From Viscum album (taxonomy: Eukaryota; Streptophyta; Magnoliopsida; Santalales; Viscaceae), in assembly GCA_963277665.1 (NCBI GenBank), contig OY728166.1, positions 545,473,219-545,537,218 of the forward strand: a stretch of DNA of 64,000 nt, read 5' to 3'. Below are positions 1 through 12,347 of the stretch, in pieces. Below the pieces are notes generated by a model, which was not told where the DNA came from, did not search any database, and was given only the letters and a program-made list of their open reading frames with translations. How positions within the stretch are numbered: position 1 is the stretch's first letter; every line of letters starts with the position of its first letter. Made by a program: the position numbers and the translations under genes.

Positions 1-531
1 CTATTGTGGTTTTCAAAAATTTTATGATACCAGTAACCATGGAAAGTGATTGAGATATTTTTGGTAAGAAGATGATATGTGCATAATGAAGGGATATGAA
101 GATAATGAGATGTATGATTGTATTCATGAGCTCATAATTGATATAAGGACTAAGTGATATCATGGTTTGAGTATAAAGAATTTTGAGGATTTTGGTATGT
201 GGAAAGTGTTAACTTTTAACTGCATTCATGTTTCCACTAAGGTTCAATGGGTATTCATTCTTCAGAGAGAATACATGATTAAGGTATTAATATGTTTGTA
301 ATTTGACCAAGAAGATATATCTTATGATATATGGGGGATAAGTTATGGCATTCACGTGATTTTTATGTGACATTTCAAGTAATCATTTTCTTTATACTAT
401 GATCTTGGACCAAAGTATTTTAGATAAGCCTAAAGATTTGAATGGATTATGTTGGACATAAGTTAGTATTGTTTAAGGAGATAACTTTTTTTCGATATTA
501 TTGACTGGATATTATAGTGATATAGATTTAG

Positions 532-653
532 AAAAAGGACAACCTGCAGGACGAGCGACAACCCATCGCGTCAGACAAGGTTGTGGGAATCGAACCAACA
601 ACTGAAGTGTGACTGAACTTTATCGCCTACCACTGGCCTACAGGAAGTCCCTG
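532..653 (-). mobile_element. tRNA-derived SINE, copy 1
   Basis: On the minus strand a pol III A-box-like TAGGCCAGTGG (630-640) is followed after 33 bases by an exact B box GGTTCGATTCC (586-596). Then comes a ~48 base tRNA-unrelated body ending CAGGTTGTCC and a short T-rich tail. The ~122 bp size suits a p-SINE-like plant SINE. The copy at 30840-30965 has the same 33-base box spacing and a 48-base body of the same length. It is conspicuously richer in G+C than its surroundings. I could not find clear target-site duplications. A decayed tRNA gene is less likely, because no acceptor-stem pairing is visible. Confidence 0.75.
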
Positions 654-1320
654 TTTATTATAAACTAGTTTTATTATATTAAGCAGTATGATATATGAAG
701 TATAAGTCCATTTTAGGAACCATATATGATTAATCTCACTATATATGAACATATGTATTTTTTGATAACATTTCTAACCTTTTGTTTGAGCCAGATGGAA
801 TGACCCATCATTCTATCACAAGATCTACTAACACATCACAAATGACAAATTCAACTTCATTTCATTAAGAGAAGAAGTGGAAATTTTCCAATTAACGACC
901 AACGGTGAGACTGTAGCAAAATCATGAAAGTATTTCTTCTAATTCCAATTTCATCAACTTTAGGGAAATGATCTTGAGAAGCAAAAATTTTGTCCTAGTG
1001 CTCTTATATCTGATGAATCAGATGGTACGTTAGATCATCACAAATTTATTTCTTTGTGATTTTTGGCTTTTTCATAGCCATGTTCTCTACCACTCTCCAT
1101 CATAACTTGATGGTTATATTTTTCTTCCATATCCATATTTTCACCTATGTTCTCCAACATGGAAACCCAGTGATGAGTTAATTTGGGTAACCGTTACGTT
1201 TCATACATTAGTTTTTGAAGCCATGTTTTGGTATTCCTTTTTACGATGTGGGTTTCTATTAAAGAAACATTCGAGTAGTAAACCATTTATAACCCCGATG
1301 AATTTCGAGGGAGAAATTCA

Positions 1321-1337
1321 TTTTAAGGGGGGTAGAA
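1321..1337 (+). other. Polypurine tract of the gypsy element upstream of LTR A
   Basis: The tract TTTTAAGGGGGGTAGAA lies directly against the LTR start TGTAACACCCC. It would prime plus-strand DNA synthesis. Near-identical tracts abut LTR B (7773-7788), LTR G (63362-63380, minus) and LTR F (54377 onward, minus), which fixes the orientation of each. Confidence 0.85.
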
Positions 1338-3173
1338 TGTAACACCCCAAGATTTTATGAAAAATATTATTTTTAATTTCATTAATGTCTTGTGTTGTAC
1401 GCTACACCAAAAGAAGCTTGCACAACACACATCCCTGAATTTTCTTTGAATTACATGGAATCATGACCTTCCTCGATAGCCTGTGTAGTACGCAATACCG
1501 AGTTTCACTAAACGAGATATTATTATAATATTATTATGAACTAGCCGTTATGAATAGTAATACCCACTTTTTGAAATTTTATAAATTTTATATTTCAAAA
1601 GTGACTTCATTTTTGGATTCATAATATCGAAATTATCTTAGGGTGTTATTTTGGTACTTTTCAGATAACTTTCATTTTCTAATGAATAGTGAAAATTACT
1701 AAATTTTAATTAAAAAAACCTTTTTAATCGAAATAATTAACAGCGATAAATTACTAATTTGAGTGGTTTTAAAGTATATATAGAATATATTTTTACAATT
1801 CAATACAATGTTGGTCATTGGATGTAATTTCACATTTAAACTAGACATAAACATGTGTCAATCGTTTGATAGTTATTATCTCTTAAGAACGCACTATTTG
1901 TTTTGACGACGGAAATTAATATTTAAATTAATTAATGCGACTGATATGTTTTGAATTTGGTAAAATAGAAATCAATTTTGAGTTCATAATATCAAATATA
2001 TCTTAGGCATAATGTTTGGTATTTTTCTTGAAACTTTCATTTTTTGTTGAATAGTGAAACCACTAAGTGGTAGTTAAAAAAATGAATTTTTCATAAAACT
2101 AAATTTTATTGCTTCTATGAGTGTAATTTCTAAAATCCAAGAGACATGGTTAATATGAAGGACTAAAATTTGGTTCATTGAGATGGAAATAAATTTTGGT
2201 GAATAGTCACTTTTTACTTTTTTTACCATGGTTAAAAGTAAATAGGGTACTTAAGGGTAAAAATGATATTGTTAGTATCCTAAAACATGTCCTAATTCTA
2301 TTGGATACGTGTAATTCGGAAAAAAACAACCTTAGGAATAAAATATGACCATTTAGGCCCACTTGGATTAGATTAGGACATTTATTATTAATTTATTTAA
2401 AGAAGGGTTAAAATAGTTAAAATCAAAGTTTAAAAACTAAATAATTTTTAATATATGGTTATTCATAAGATAAATTCGACTATAAATATTAATTAGAAAG
2501 ATAAAATTACTTCCTACATAATTGTATTTTATTTGTAATTTTTAGACTTAATATAATTTAATTTATTTATGACACAATGATGACGCATTAATTATCTTAT
2601 TAATGAAATATTTAAATAATTGAATTTATAAATACCCAAGTAAATGTAATTTGAGACTTTTTTTGAATTCCAATAATTTTATATGTTAATATGACATATT
2701 AGTATAGATTTAATTAGCTTTGTTTGAACTAATTATTCTGTTAGAATTTTCACAAAAATCAATTACCAAATAGTGTCAAAATTGACATAAAATAGTTTTT
2801 AAAATAAATATTATAATATTAATTGTTATTATATTCCTAAAAATCTATCGTTCGGCCAAGATACTTATATCATGAATGTTTTATCATTAATGGACCACTT
2901 GGGGGTCTCTTGGATGTATATGGTTAGTTTATTAACTATATAATATAAAAATACAATGTTACATGGTAAATGTCAATCTAATTAACTAAGAGTTAAAACT
3001 AAACGTAAAGTAAATATAATGACCTAAACCTGCCTAAATTCTATTGGATGAGATTATTTCGACCCCTCCCCACCTTATCTTGTAAATAAATAAATTTGAA
3101 GCTATTATTAACCGAATATTACTTTATAATAATATAATAATTTTAGTTATTCCAAAGGTGCCTCTCCCCTCCC

Positions 3174-3182
3174 TTATAAAAG
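3174..3182 (+). promoter_or_regulatory. TATA box of LTR A
   Basis: TTATAAAAG sits in a C-rich context (CCTCTCCCCTCCC before it, GGCACCTCCTCCC after it). The same arrangement is at 9761 in LTR B and, on the minus strand, at 62644-62650 in LTR G. It probably marks the U3/R transition of the LTR promoter. Confidence 0.7.
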
Positions 3183-3520
3183 GGCACCTCCTCCCTCTCT
3201 TTCTCACAACAATTTGAGCCTTCAAGCTCGGCCAACCCCAGAAATATTATCTTTTCCACTTACCTAGAAACTTCCTAGAGGTCCTGGTCTTCTTTAAAGA
3301 CCAATTGTAGTGCCCTAAGAGGAGGTCTCAAAGAGGCGCTTCAAAGAAGAGGTAATGTTCGTTAACGATTCTTTCAACTTAATTTCTTATTCCACTTATT
3401 CTTATTTAGTTGTTTAATTATGAAGTAATAACATAAGTATCAATCATATAATTATATGTTATTTTAAGTATGAAACAACCCTATTTCACCATTTATCCAT
3501 CCTATGGAAAACGAAATCAC

Positions 3521-3949
3521 CGCACGTGCGTACGTACGGAATACCGTCTCCACGCCATGGTGTAATCTATTTTCCACCACCACCTTACATGGATGGGTAT
3601 AATGATGAAAATAAATAACTATATATGATTATTGTAATGTTATATCTATTCTGAAATAGTACACATACACTCCTATACAATTCCACGACCATGGGAATGA
3701 TATAATCGCTCGTGCGTACGTATGGACTACCGTCTCCACGAACGCGATGCGATTCATTTTCCATGATTAACCATTCATGAATGATTATAAAGTATATATA
3801 GTGAATAATAATGAAATATATGACATAATAATGCTACTGGATTTATGTATATATATATATATATGTATGTCATATACTCAATTCCATTCAATTGAAAAAG
3901 GAAACGAAAACAACGTTCATGCGTACGTACGGCCTACCGTCTCCATGAA
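3521..3949 (+). repeat. Three tandem ~190-205 bp units with CGTACG-centred motif (LTR A)
   Basis: Motif starts are at 3521, 3708 and 3916. Each holds GCGTACGTACGG or a close variant, two to three variable bases, then TACCGTCTCC followed by ACG or ATG. The region between motifs is A/T-rich and ends in ATTCC..GGAA-like sequence. The units lie ~340 bp downstream of the TATA box, inside the predicted transcript. The homologous region in the other LTRs keeps the motif (see findings). Function is unknown. Confidence 0.8.
3846..3864. repeat. (TA)n microsatellite
   Basis: About nine TA dinucleotides lie inside the second ~200 bp unit of LTR A. Confidence 0.9.
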
Positions 3950-5308
3950 CGGTGTATTTCATTCCTTTTATCAATCTATTATATATATGTATATGATGAA
4001 TATATATATAAATCATGTTTTACATTATGTAATTATGTAAATCAGGATATAAGTAATAATATCAAGAACGACGAGTCGAAACACATACGATAAATGAAAC
4101 AATTTTACCCAAAACGCTCTTTAACATGGAATTTACAAAAGAACGGGTAATATAAAGTCACAAGTGAACCATATATGATATCATAAAAATGAATATGATT
4201 CTGTAATATTTCAATGACATTATTTAAATTATTATACAGGAGGTTCAGATACGTGTGAAGCATATCTGACATAAGGTAAGGAATAAATATTACAATCTCA
4301 TTCTTATCCGAGATTGTTTATTCGTAAATATTTACTGAGGTTATTGTTATTATCCATGTACATGTTTTATAAAAATGTTTTCATGTATGTTTAAAGCCCT
4401 TTTTACCCATTTTTTACTTTTACTACATGGTATGTAAGGAGTCATTCTTTTGTTTTACGTTACGAGGTACTTTTTTGACTTTTCTGGCAAAAGTACGAGA
4501 AGAATGTTTTTTTAACTTATACGACACGGACGGATTTTTATAGTTTTATAAAGCCTTATTTTCATGAATCTTCCTCCAAAAGATTTAATGACTATTTTCA
4601 ACAAAATCATTTTCTTTTAAAATTGCATGACATTTTGTGAAAAGAGAATGATTTTGAAGAAGAAAGGATATTTTCCTCAAGAATTCATTTCAAGTGTTTT
4701 ATCAAAACCATTTTTCATCTAAGATGACATTATTTCATATATGTATGTTTCAAGTATCATATCACTATGATTTAAATGGATTCATGATTCTTATTATGAA
4801 ATGATATCCATTTCTTTTATATGTATTATGTGATGATGTTTATGAAACCCATTTTATTTATTGGGTTTTTATTAATGATGTATGTTTATTTTGTGGCACA
4901 AGTAAGAATTATTTCATTATGAGATGGGTGGGACATATATCTCCCTCTAATGCATTGGGTAATGATTTATATCTCATGAGAAAGACATGGCTGGAACGGT
5001 AAGATAATCTGGTTCAGTATTATAGGACTAGAACGAGGAGTTAACTCGATTCAGAAAGGGACTTTGTCCACTAAGATGGTATTGGCACCAATGCCTTGGC
5101 AACTATATAAATCATTACATGTGCTTAATGGATGCCACAATTACATGTTTTATTACCATTCTATGTTATCATGATTTATGTTCCATTATGATCTATGCCT
5201 TATGTAGTTCCATGTTTTAAGTCATTGCTCAAGATTTTGATGTTTAAACATTGTGTTCATGTTTTTAAGTTCAAATGTATATGGTATGTTTTATTTTATC
5301 CATGCTTA

Positions 5309-5358
5309 CCCTTACTGAGCATCTTAGCTCACCCTTTTTATGTTTTATTTTCCCCCAG
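5309..5358 (+). promoter_or_regulatory. Conserved LTR 3' block with splice-acceptor-like end
   Basis: TTACTGAGCATCTTAGCTCACC is followed by a T-rich run and CCCCCAGG at about 5351-5358. The first part recurs at 24602 (LTR B tail), 26516 (C, minus), 32876 (D, minus), 51560 (F, weaker, minus) and 60057 (G, minus). The pyrimidine tract plus CAG resembles a plant 3' splice site in the leader. That role is inference. Confidence 0.5.
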
Positions 5359-5940
5359 GATTAAAAGAATGGTTTTAGGTAAGGAAACAAAAAGGAGAGG
5401 ATTGTTATAAGAGATGTTGAAGATCTTTCAACATGATTAAAAGTTTATATTCGATGTTTCCAAAGACACTAAACTATTAGTGTACTTGTGTGTCTGTTTT
5501 TGTTATGTATTAGATATTTCGCATAAGTAATGTAATATCCATGTACGTCAAGCTTCGGGTCTCTACATGTATAGTGCACTTATGGGTTAATAATCATCCT
5601 TAAATGAAATCAATTGATTATTCAATGTCCAGAAACCACGTATCCCTTTGGCCTTGCCTATAAGATACTTTAGTAGCTATGAAGAATTCATTTGATGTGC
5701 AATGAATATATAATTTGAAATTGGATACTCCCAAAATTGATTGGGATTTGATAAAAAATTGATGATTATGTATAATTATGACATAAATTGTGGAATGGAA
5801 TTTTACTTATATGTATTTGATAAATGTTCAAATAAAATCTAAGGTGTATTCCATAAATGTATAGAGGGTGTTACACTTGTTTAAAGGTAGGTCATCGAGT
5901 GGTTGTCTGATGAAGTGTGGAGAATAAGGTAGCTAATTAT

Positions 5941-7046
5941 TTGAATAAAGATAAACCCCAAAAAAATAATCCTCCCACAATTTAGTTTTTCAATTGTGAG
6001 GAGTTTGATGATTATTCTATCAATTACCACAAAACAATGAATAATGTGGATGATAAGCCACCAAAAACCTCTAAGTATGAAGGAAAAATAAAAATCGTAT
6101 GATATCATAATTGATGAAGTGAACTATGATAATTAGTGAATAATTATCTCTCTCTATATATTTTTGAATTTAATGTTTGAATATGTAAAAATAAACCCAA
6201 TTCAAATATTATCATTCACCAATTAGTGAAATTGGATGTGATTATCTACATGGATCCTATAATAATGAAATATCCTGTTTTATTATTACATGGATGAACC
6301 CAATCATCCCATGAAAATGTTTTTTTATAAAAGATATTATATAAGGAATGGGGAAGAAAATGTGTTCTCAATATGGTTTTACATGATTACAAATTGACTT
6401 TATTCACATTTGTAGAATGTGAAAAAACAGAAGATATTTTATGTTATATGTGGGATCCATAATATTTTTTGAGGAATTTAGTGAAATTATTTGAATAAAG
6501 ATAATGCCCCAAAAAATAATCCTCCCACAATTTAGTTTTTCAATTGTGAGGAGTTTGATAATTATTCTATCAATTACCACAAAACAATGAATAATGTGGA
6601 TGATAAGCCACCAAAACCTCTAAGTATGAAGGAAAAATAAAAATCGTATGATATCATAACTAATGAAGTGAACTATGATAATTAGTGAATAATTATCTCT
6701 CTCTATATATATTTTCGAATTTAATGTTTGAATATTTAAAAATAAACCCAATTCAAATATTATCATTCACCAATTAGTGAAATTGGATGTGATTATCTAC
6801 ATGAATCCTATAATAATGAAATATCTTGTTTTATTATTACATGGATGAACCCAATCATCCCATGAAATTTTTTACTTTTTTTAATAAAAGATATTATATA
6901 AGGAATGGATAAGAACATGTGTTCTCAATATGGTTTTACAGGATTACAAATTGACTATATTCACATTTGTAAAATGTGAAAAACAAGAGATACTTTATGC
7001 TATATGTGGGATCCATAATATTTTTTGAGAAATTTAGTGAAATTAT
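5941..7046. repeat. ~550 bp tandem duplication (5941-6490 and 6491-7046)
   Basis: Two head-to-tail copies start TTGAATAAAGATAA and are about 95% identical by eye, far closer than any LTR pair here. Each contains an inverted repeat CCTCCCACAATT..AATTGTGAGG (5971-6003 and 6521-6553), a CACCAATT/AATTGG element and a GTGGGATCCATAATATTTTTTGAG block near its end. A 75-codon minus-strand ORF in copy 1 is not maintained in copy 2, so I do not call a gene. Confidence 0.9.
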
Positions 7047-7772
7047 TTTAAATTTTTTGAACTTCAAATTTTTTGAAGGATTATAATGATAACCACTTAT
7101 TTAATAGTTTATATTAAACTTCAGATGAGTTTCCATAAGATAAAATATTATCTCTCAATATGTGGATTTATATAAATTGGATAACCTATATTACCATTTT
7201 GGATTGATTATTAATGTAGATAGAATAACCAATTATTGTACAGATCATATTATATGCTAATGCATGTTCAATGATAAATTCACCTCCATTTAATTGAATA
7301 ATAGTTGAAGTGGAATCAGTTCAAGAAACAACAAAATAATGGAATATACATATAAAATGAAATGAAATAAATTTTGTATTTCCTCTCAACAAAAATTAAT
7401 CAAATATAAGGATAGGATCTTGAAACCAAAAATATTGTCCCAGTACCTTCTGTTATGCAAAATTATATGGCCCCTTAGATCAACGTATATTTATGGCCTT
7501 GTGCTTATTGACATTATCATAACCATGTTCCCTTTCACTGTCCATTTGAACTTGAATGTTAGATTTATCCTACACGTCCATGTTTTTACTTTCCAGATAT
7601 GTTCACCTATGTATAAACCTATATATGAGTTACTTTGGGAATCCAATATCTTTGCAACACACATATCATAAATACTGTTTTAGTTTTTATATTTATGATG
7701 TGGGATTCAAGGAAAACAAATTTCTAATATTAAACCATTGATGACCCTAAAAATATTCATGGGAAATATTCA

Positions 7773-7788
7773 TTTTATGGGGGTAGAA
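7773..7788 (+). other. Polypurine tract upstream of LTR B
   Basis: TTTTATGGGGGTAGAA directly precedes TGTAACAC. It is preceded by ATTCATGGGAAATATTC, matching the equivalent position before LTR A. Confidence 0.85.
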
Positions 7789-9760
7789 TGTAACACATAT
7801 AGTTTTTAATGAAATATATATTTAAAATTATTTAGTTATTATCTTTCATAACGCGCAACACCAGTTTGGCATTAATTTCATGAAACTATGAGTTTAAAAA
7901 GGAAACAAGAGACTGTTAGAATAAAATTCCCAATAGAACATACCCACTAAATTATTGATTATGAATACTATTAATTAACTTATGGGAATTTATGTTTTAA
8001 AAAAATATAATTTGAATTCATTAGTTATAAATTAATTATAAATGAAAATATACATCAATTTATTATAATATAAAAAATTTGTATTATTATCCTAATGTTT
8101 TTTGTCTTAATAAATAAAATAAATTTAAATTTTTTTAATGATATAAATTAAATATATATTATTTATTTTTAATAAATTATTTTTTGATATTAATCAAATT
8201 TATTTTATAGGTATTGTATATGAACAAACCAAATTTTCTAAATTAAAAACATATAATTTTCAAAAGGGTAATTTCAATTCCTTTTAATGGATAACCCATT
8301 TTAAATCCAATTTTTGACACCATTAAATATTATATTTGAAAAAAAACAAAATTTAAATTGTAAATTGAATTGAAATGTTTTCATTTCATTTTTTATTTTT
8401 TTATCTTTTCTGAGATGTTTTTTATTTTTATGTACGGTAAAAAATTATAAATTTTTAGTGAAAATGATTTTTTTAATAAACAATTTTAAGTGTAGATTTA
8501 TATTTTTGATTGGTTTTAATGTATAATTAGATCAAAATTTTATTAGTTGGTGTAATTTATTTAATTTTCATCAATTTTACATTGAGTATATATATATAAA
8601 CATTTCAATCATTTGCATGTTTTGGCATTAATAATCCCTTTTCTCACACCGTCAATGGGTTTAATTAAAAATAAATTAATTGAACTTCCATATTTTAAAT
8701 TTTGAAATATTGATTCTATATTTTTAATAATTGGGTCCAAAATTATTTTAATAGCATTTTTGTGAATTATGAATATTAACAATAGTAATATGTGTATTAA
8801 CACAATAAAAACCAAATTAGGTAATCATGGTAAATACTAATAATATAAATATTTTAAAATTACACTACAACATGTAAAAATTTTCTAGGATGGGTGGGTA
8901 TCGACCACATTCATAATTGTGCATAAATTATAAATTATTATGAAAAATGGAAAATAGTATAAAATTTATTATATTTTGTTTAATGAAATGATATAGATGC
9001 CATACTCATGATATTTCTTAAATATAACAATTTTAATACGTGTTAACACATGAGATCTGTTTGATAGTAAATATTAATTTTAGAGATAAAATGTTTTTAT
9101 TTATCATATGAAAATTATATTTAATTTTTATGTAATAAAAAATGTCGTTAATTTATTATATAATGATTATTGAGTAATTATTTATGTATGGAAATATATT
9201 ACGAATATTATTAAAAATATTCAAATAAATAATTTTTTATTTAATTAATGTCATCCAGAAATTTTTTAGATGAATTCAACATTTTATGGATATGATAAAT
9301 TAGTTTGTTTGAAGATATTATGATTTTAATATTGTTTTAAAGGACAAGTAATGAATAGTTTCAAACTTAAAAACAATGATATTTTATCAGAATAATGTTT
9401 TATTACATTTATTAATAAACATTAATAAAATTTAATAAAAAAACAATATTTATAATATGGTCTAATATGTTATTAATTTCTAATCTATTGACTAATTTAT
9501 ACAACATAAGTAAAACATACAAACATTAATATTGAAAAAGTTGTTACTTTAGTTAAAATATAAATTGATTAACAAATTGTTTATCAAATTTAATATGTTT
9601 AAATAATTACACAAATTATTCAAAAATATATCAGTTAATGAGATTAAAAGAATTTATTATATTATCTTATAATACATTACCGTTTATAGGTATTGTGATT
9701 GATATTGTACTTATTCTCAATTAATATTTTTTAAAAATCAAAAAATGCCCCCACCTCAAT

Positions 9761-9769
9761 TATAAAAGG
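9761..9769 (+). promoter_or_regulatory. TATA box of LTR B
   Basis: TATAAAAGG sits in the same C-rich setting as in LTR A (CCCCCACCTC before it, CATCCTCCCTC after it). Confidence 0.65.
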
Positions 9770-10110
9770 TCACATCCTCCCTCACTCTTTCAAAACACAT
9801 TGATCCTTATGCTCTTCCATCCACTACAAATTTATTTTCCCCATTTACATATACACAATATAGAGGTTCTATTATTCCCAAATTATGAACTCTAAATTCC
9901 TTTGGAGGAAATCTAAATGATCAATACCAGAGTGGTGGTAATCTCTTTAACCGATCACTATATTTTTCTACTCATCAATAACTTCTCTAAATCTATGATA
10001 TATATCATAAAATGATAACTTCATATTCCTAAATATTATAAAATTTTATTATGATTATGAAAACACCACTATAAATCCCCTTTATTATCCATTAATATGT
10101 CAATGTATAT

Positions 10111-10510
10111 CTCCTGTGTATGTATGACTTACCGTCTCCACATAGTGATACAATTCACTTTCATTAAACATATTTTATGAGTGGGAATTATTATGGGTTT
10201 AATAATTATGAATGATATTTATGAAATAATCATACTTATATAATTATAATATAATATCTACCATTTTATCATATAATATTCTTTGGAAATGATATTTTTT
10301 CTCTAACATAGATATGGCTTACCATCTCCAAGATGTGATGTTTTAGATTTTCATCTATATATTTCTTGAATGGTAAGAATAAAGAATTATAATAATATAT
10401 ATGATGCATTTTATTTAATTATTAATTAATGATAACATATCATATTATCATATTTCTTTTAAAATGATAATAAATTGATAACAACATTCATGCGTTTATA
10501 AATCCAACAA
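10111..10510 (+). repeat. Degenerate tandem units with CGTCTCCAC motif (LTR B)
   Basis: Two clear motif copies (10111-10142 and 10301-10332) are ~190 bp apart. A weak third starts near 10487 with CATGCGTTTATAAATCC. They occupy the same position relative to the TATA box as in LTR A. Confidence 0.65.
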
Positions 10511-10796
10511 TATTAATTAACAGTGTATTTTATTTTCTAACTCTATCTTTAATGAATAACCAAGAATATATATATTTTGAATATATATAGATATATCATG
10601 GTTATAATTATTTTTATGATTAAATAATTATCTAGACCAGAGAAACTAGGATATCGAGTCAAAACATTTCCAAAAACAATTTTGTTTTTACTAGAAACAA
10701 AACATTAACATAGAATTGTTAATAAGAGATAAATATACAATCGTAAGTAAATAATATGTGGTATTATATATATGAATAATTTTCAGTGGTAGACGA

Positions 10797-10821
10797 AATA
10801 TATATATATATATATATATAT
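10797..10821. repeat. (TA)n microsatellite
   Basis: An uninterrupted TA run of about twelve units lies inside LTR B. Confidence 0.9.
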
Positions 10822-12347
10822 TATATTAGAGGTTTTAATGTGGACCAAGGAAGTGAATACTTAAGGTAATGTAATTTCATCAACCTTTTTAAATATGTGA
10901 GATACGTGCTATATTCACCGATAGTTTATTTTTTATGATGTATATTATAACCTATGATATATTTTATCTATATTTTACTCTGTTTAAATATAGTATATGT
11001 TTCAGTTGTTTTTAATCTTTCATGCATATCATGATTCATATATTTACTCAAGTAGTAAGGGGTTTACTTCTTACTTTTATTTCCATGGGACTCATGACTT
11101 ATACACTACATGTTTCTACTACATGGTGTATATAATTACAATGAATTATTTTTATTGTTGTTATACATGTGATTATGGTATTATTATATCCATATAATTT
11201 TACATCTCTCGGGGGGGTATACGATTTTATTTATTATGAGGTGGTGGGTATTTCATTCATAACATCATTATTATTTTGTGATTTTATTGTCTTATGTATC
11301 CATTGGGAAATATTTATCATCCATGAACATTTTTTATAAATAAATTTTATGAATTATTTTTAATATTCTCCTATACATGTTTATACTCATTTTGTACATT
11401 TTTGATATATAGTACATAAATACTAGTTTTGTTGTTTTCCATACATTGTACTTTATGAATTTTCTGGAAAAAGTATGAAAAGAATGTTCTTTATCTTATA
11501 TGGAAATAATGGAAAATGCCACCTACATGTGTATATAATTTTTTAATATTTCCAGGACAATAATCAAATATTATTTAGAAGAAAAATTATATATTCTAAA
11601 ATTTTGAGTTATTTTAAAAAAATATATAAAATCAAAGAAGAATGAATATTTATATCAATAGTTGTTTACATGAGATATCTCGATATTACATTTTATCTAA
11701 GATAAAATTATTTAATTTTACTTAATTTCTACTGGGGATATGATTCAATGATACAATTATTATTATTCTTATTATTGTATTATGTTTATGATGGGATGAT
11801 ATTTTTGAAACCCATTTGTTATCCATGGGTTATGTTATGATTAAATGATGATTATTAAAACCATTACATTCCATGTTTTATGTTATGTTGAATAGTTTTT
11901 AAAATTGAGAAAAACATATCTATTAAATTTTAATTTTGTGATGGGTGGGAAGTATATCAATGTCCAATTACATGTGTAACGATAAATGATAAATGTTTTA
12001 AAAAGGGTACATGGGAGGTTATATAATGCTCGCAAAAAGACGGTACACCAAATTTCATCATAATTCTACAAAAAAGGGTAGAATAGAGGTAATCCTAATC
12101 CCAAAACTAGAGGGTACATTGAATTACACCGTAAGATCAAATCCAGAAGGAACATGGGATTCCATACTATTTCCAAATTGGGTCCCAATCCTAACATACT
12201 ACTATTTTCATGGAAGGAATAAATGACATAATAAATTTTATGATTATGTGTATGCCATAATATCCATGTATCATACAATTCATATTATTGGGCAGATTAG
12301 ATCACACAAGAGGGATGGGGGGGTAATTGAGTATCATTAAAAAGTTA

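Larger units (their letters stand above)
1..1337 (+). mobile_element. 3' end of a Tekay/Del-like Ty3-gypsy internal region, cut by window edge
   Basis: No open frame survives. The last ~500 bases align by eye with 7270-7788: both have a CTTGAGAAGC/CTTGAAACC-type block, an ATGTGGG..TTC block, and the same ending of a GGGAGAAATTC or GGGAAATATTC stretch followed by a purine tract. That ending is typical of the 3' end of chromovirus pol. The segment is therefore the downstream end of an element lying mostly left of the window. Positions 1-530 hold no recognisable motif; they are probably decayed integrase sequence, which is inference. A SINE sits at 532-653. Confidence 0.6.
1338..5875 (+). repeat. 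Long LTR 'A' of Tekay/Del-like gypsy family
   Basis: It starts TGTAACACCC just after a polypurine tract and ends GGGTGTTACA, a perfect 10-base inverted terminal match, giving 4538 bp. Internal landmarks in order are a U3 with recurrent TGAATAGT-type motifs (1545, 1682, 2049, 2202), a TATA box at 3174, a C/T-rich probable start region (3186-3215), three tandem ~190-205 bp units with a CGTACG motif (3521-3949), a GGTGGGACATATATCTCC block (4926), and a TTACTGAGC..AGCTCACCC block (5309-5332). The same landmarks recur in B, C, D, E and G. A weak GGTA..TCA..GAG echo of a primer site follows at 5886, too poor to call. No coding capacity is seen. Confidence 0.85.
5876..7788 (+). mobile_element. Gypsy internal remnant between LTR A and LTR B
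   Basis: From about 7270 to 7788 the sequence aligns with the 3' internal end upstream of LTR A, including a GGATCTTGAAACC block and the terminal purine tract. The left part is mostly the tandem duplication at 5941-7046, which resembles no retroelement gene I know. At only 1.9 kb it lacks gag and pol. Because both LTR A and LTR B have internal sequence and a purine tract on their left, the layout is internal-LTR-internal-LTR rather than one simple element. Confidence 0.55.
7789..12347 (+). repeat. LTR 'B' of the gypsy family, 5' portion
   Basis: It starts TGTAACACAT after a purine tract. Landmarks parallel LTR A: ACGCGCAACACC near the start (7851), TATA box (9761), CGTCTCCAC motifs (10111 and 10301), a GGTGGGAAGTATATC block (11944) and TACATGGGAGGTTATAT (12008). 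It is broken at 12347 by copia-1 and resumes at 24424. Its short ORFs at 10997-11197 and 12011-12226 show no protein family. The whole stretch is A/T-rich and non-coding. Confidence 0.75.

Noticed and set aside
5971..6003. Hairpin as a possible MITE
   Set aside because: The inverted repeat is a short internal stem. No terminal repeats with a target duplication bound it or the 550 bp unit.
5881..6108. 75-codon minus-strand ORF in the duplicated unit
   Set aside because: It is disrupted in the second, ~95% identical copy and has no recognisable motif.
12011..12278. Overlapping ORFs on both strands
   Set aside because: Inside LTR B, not conserved in LTR A, no family resemblance.
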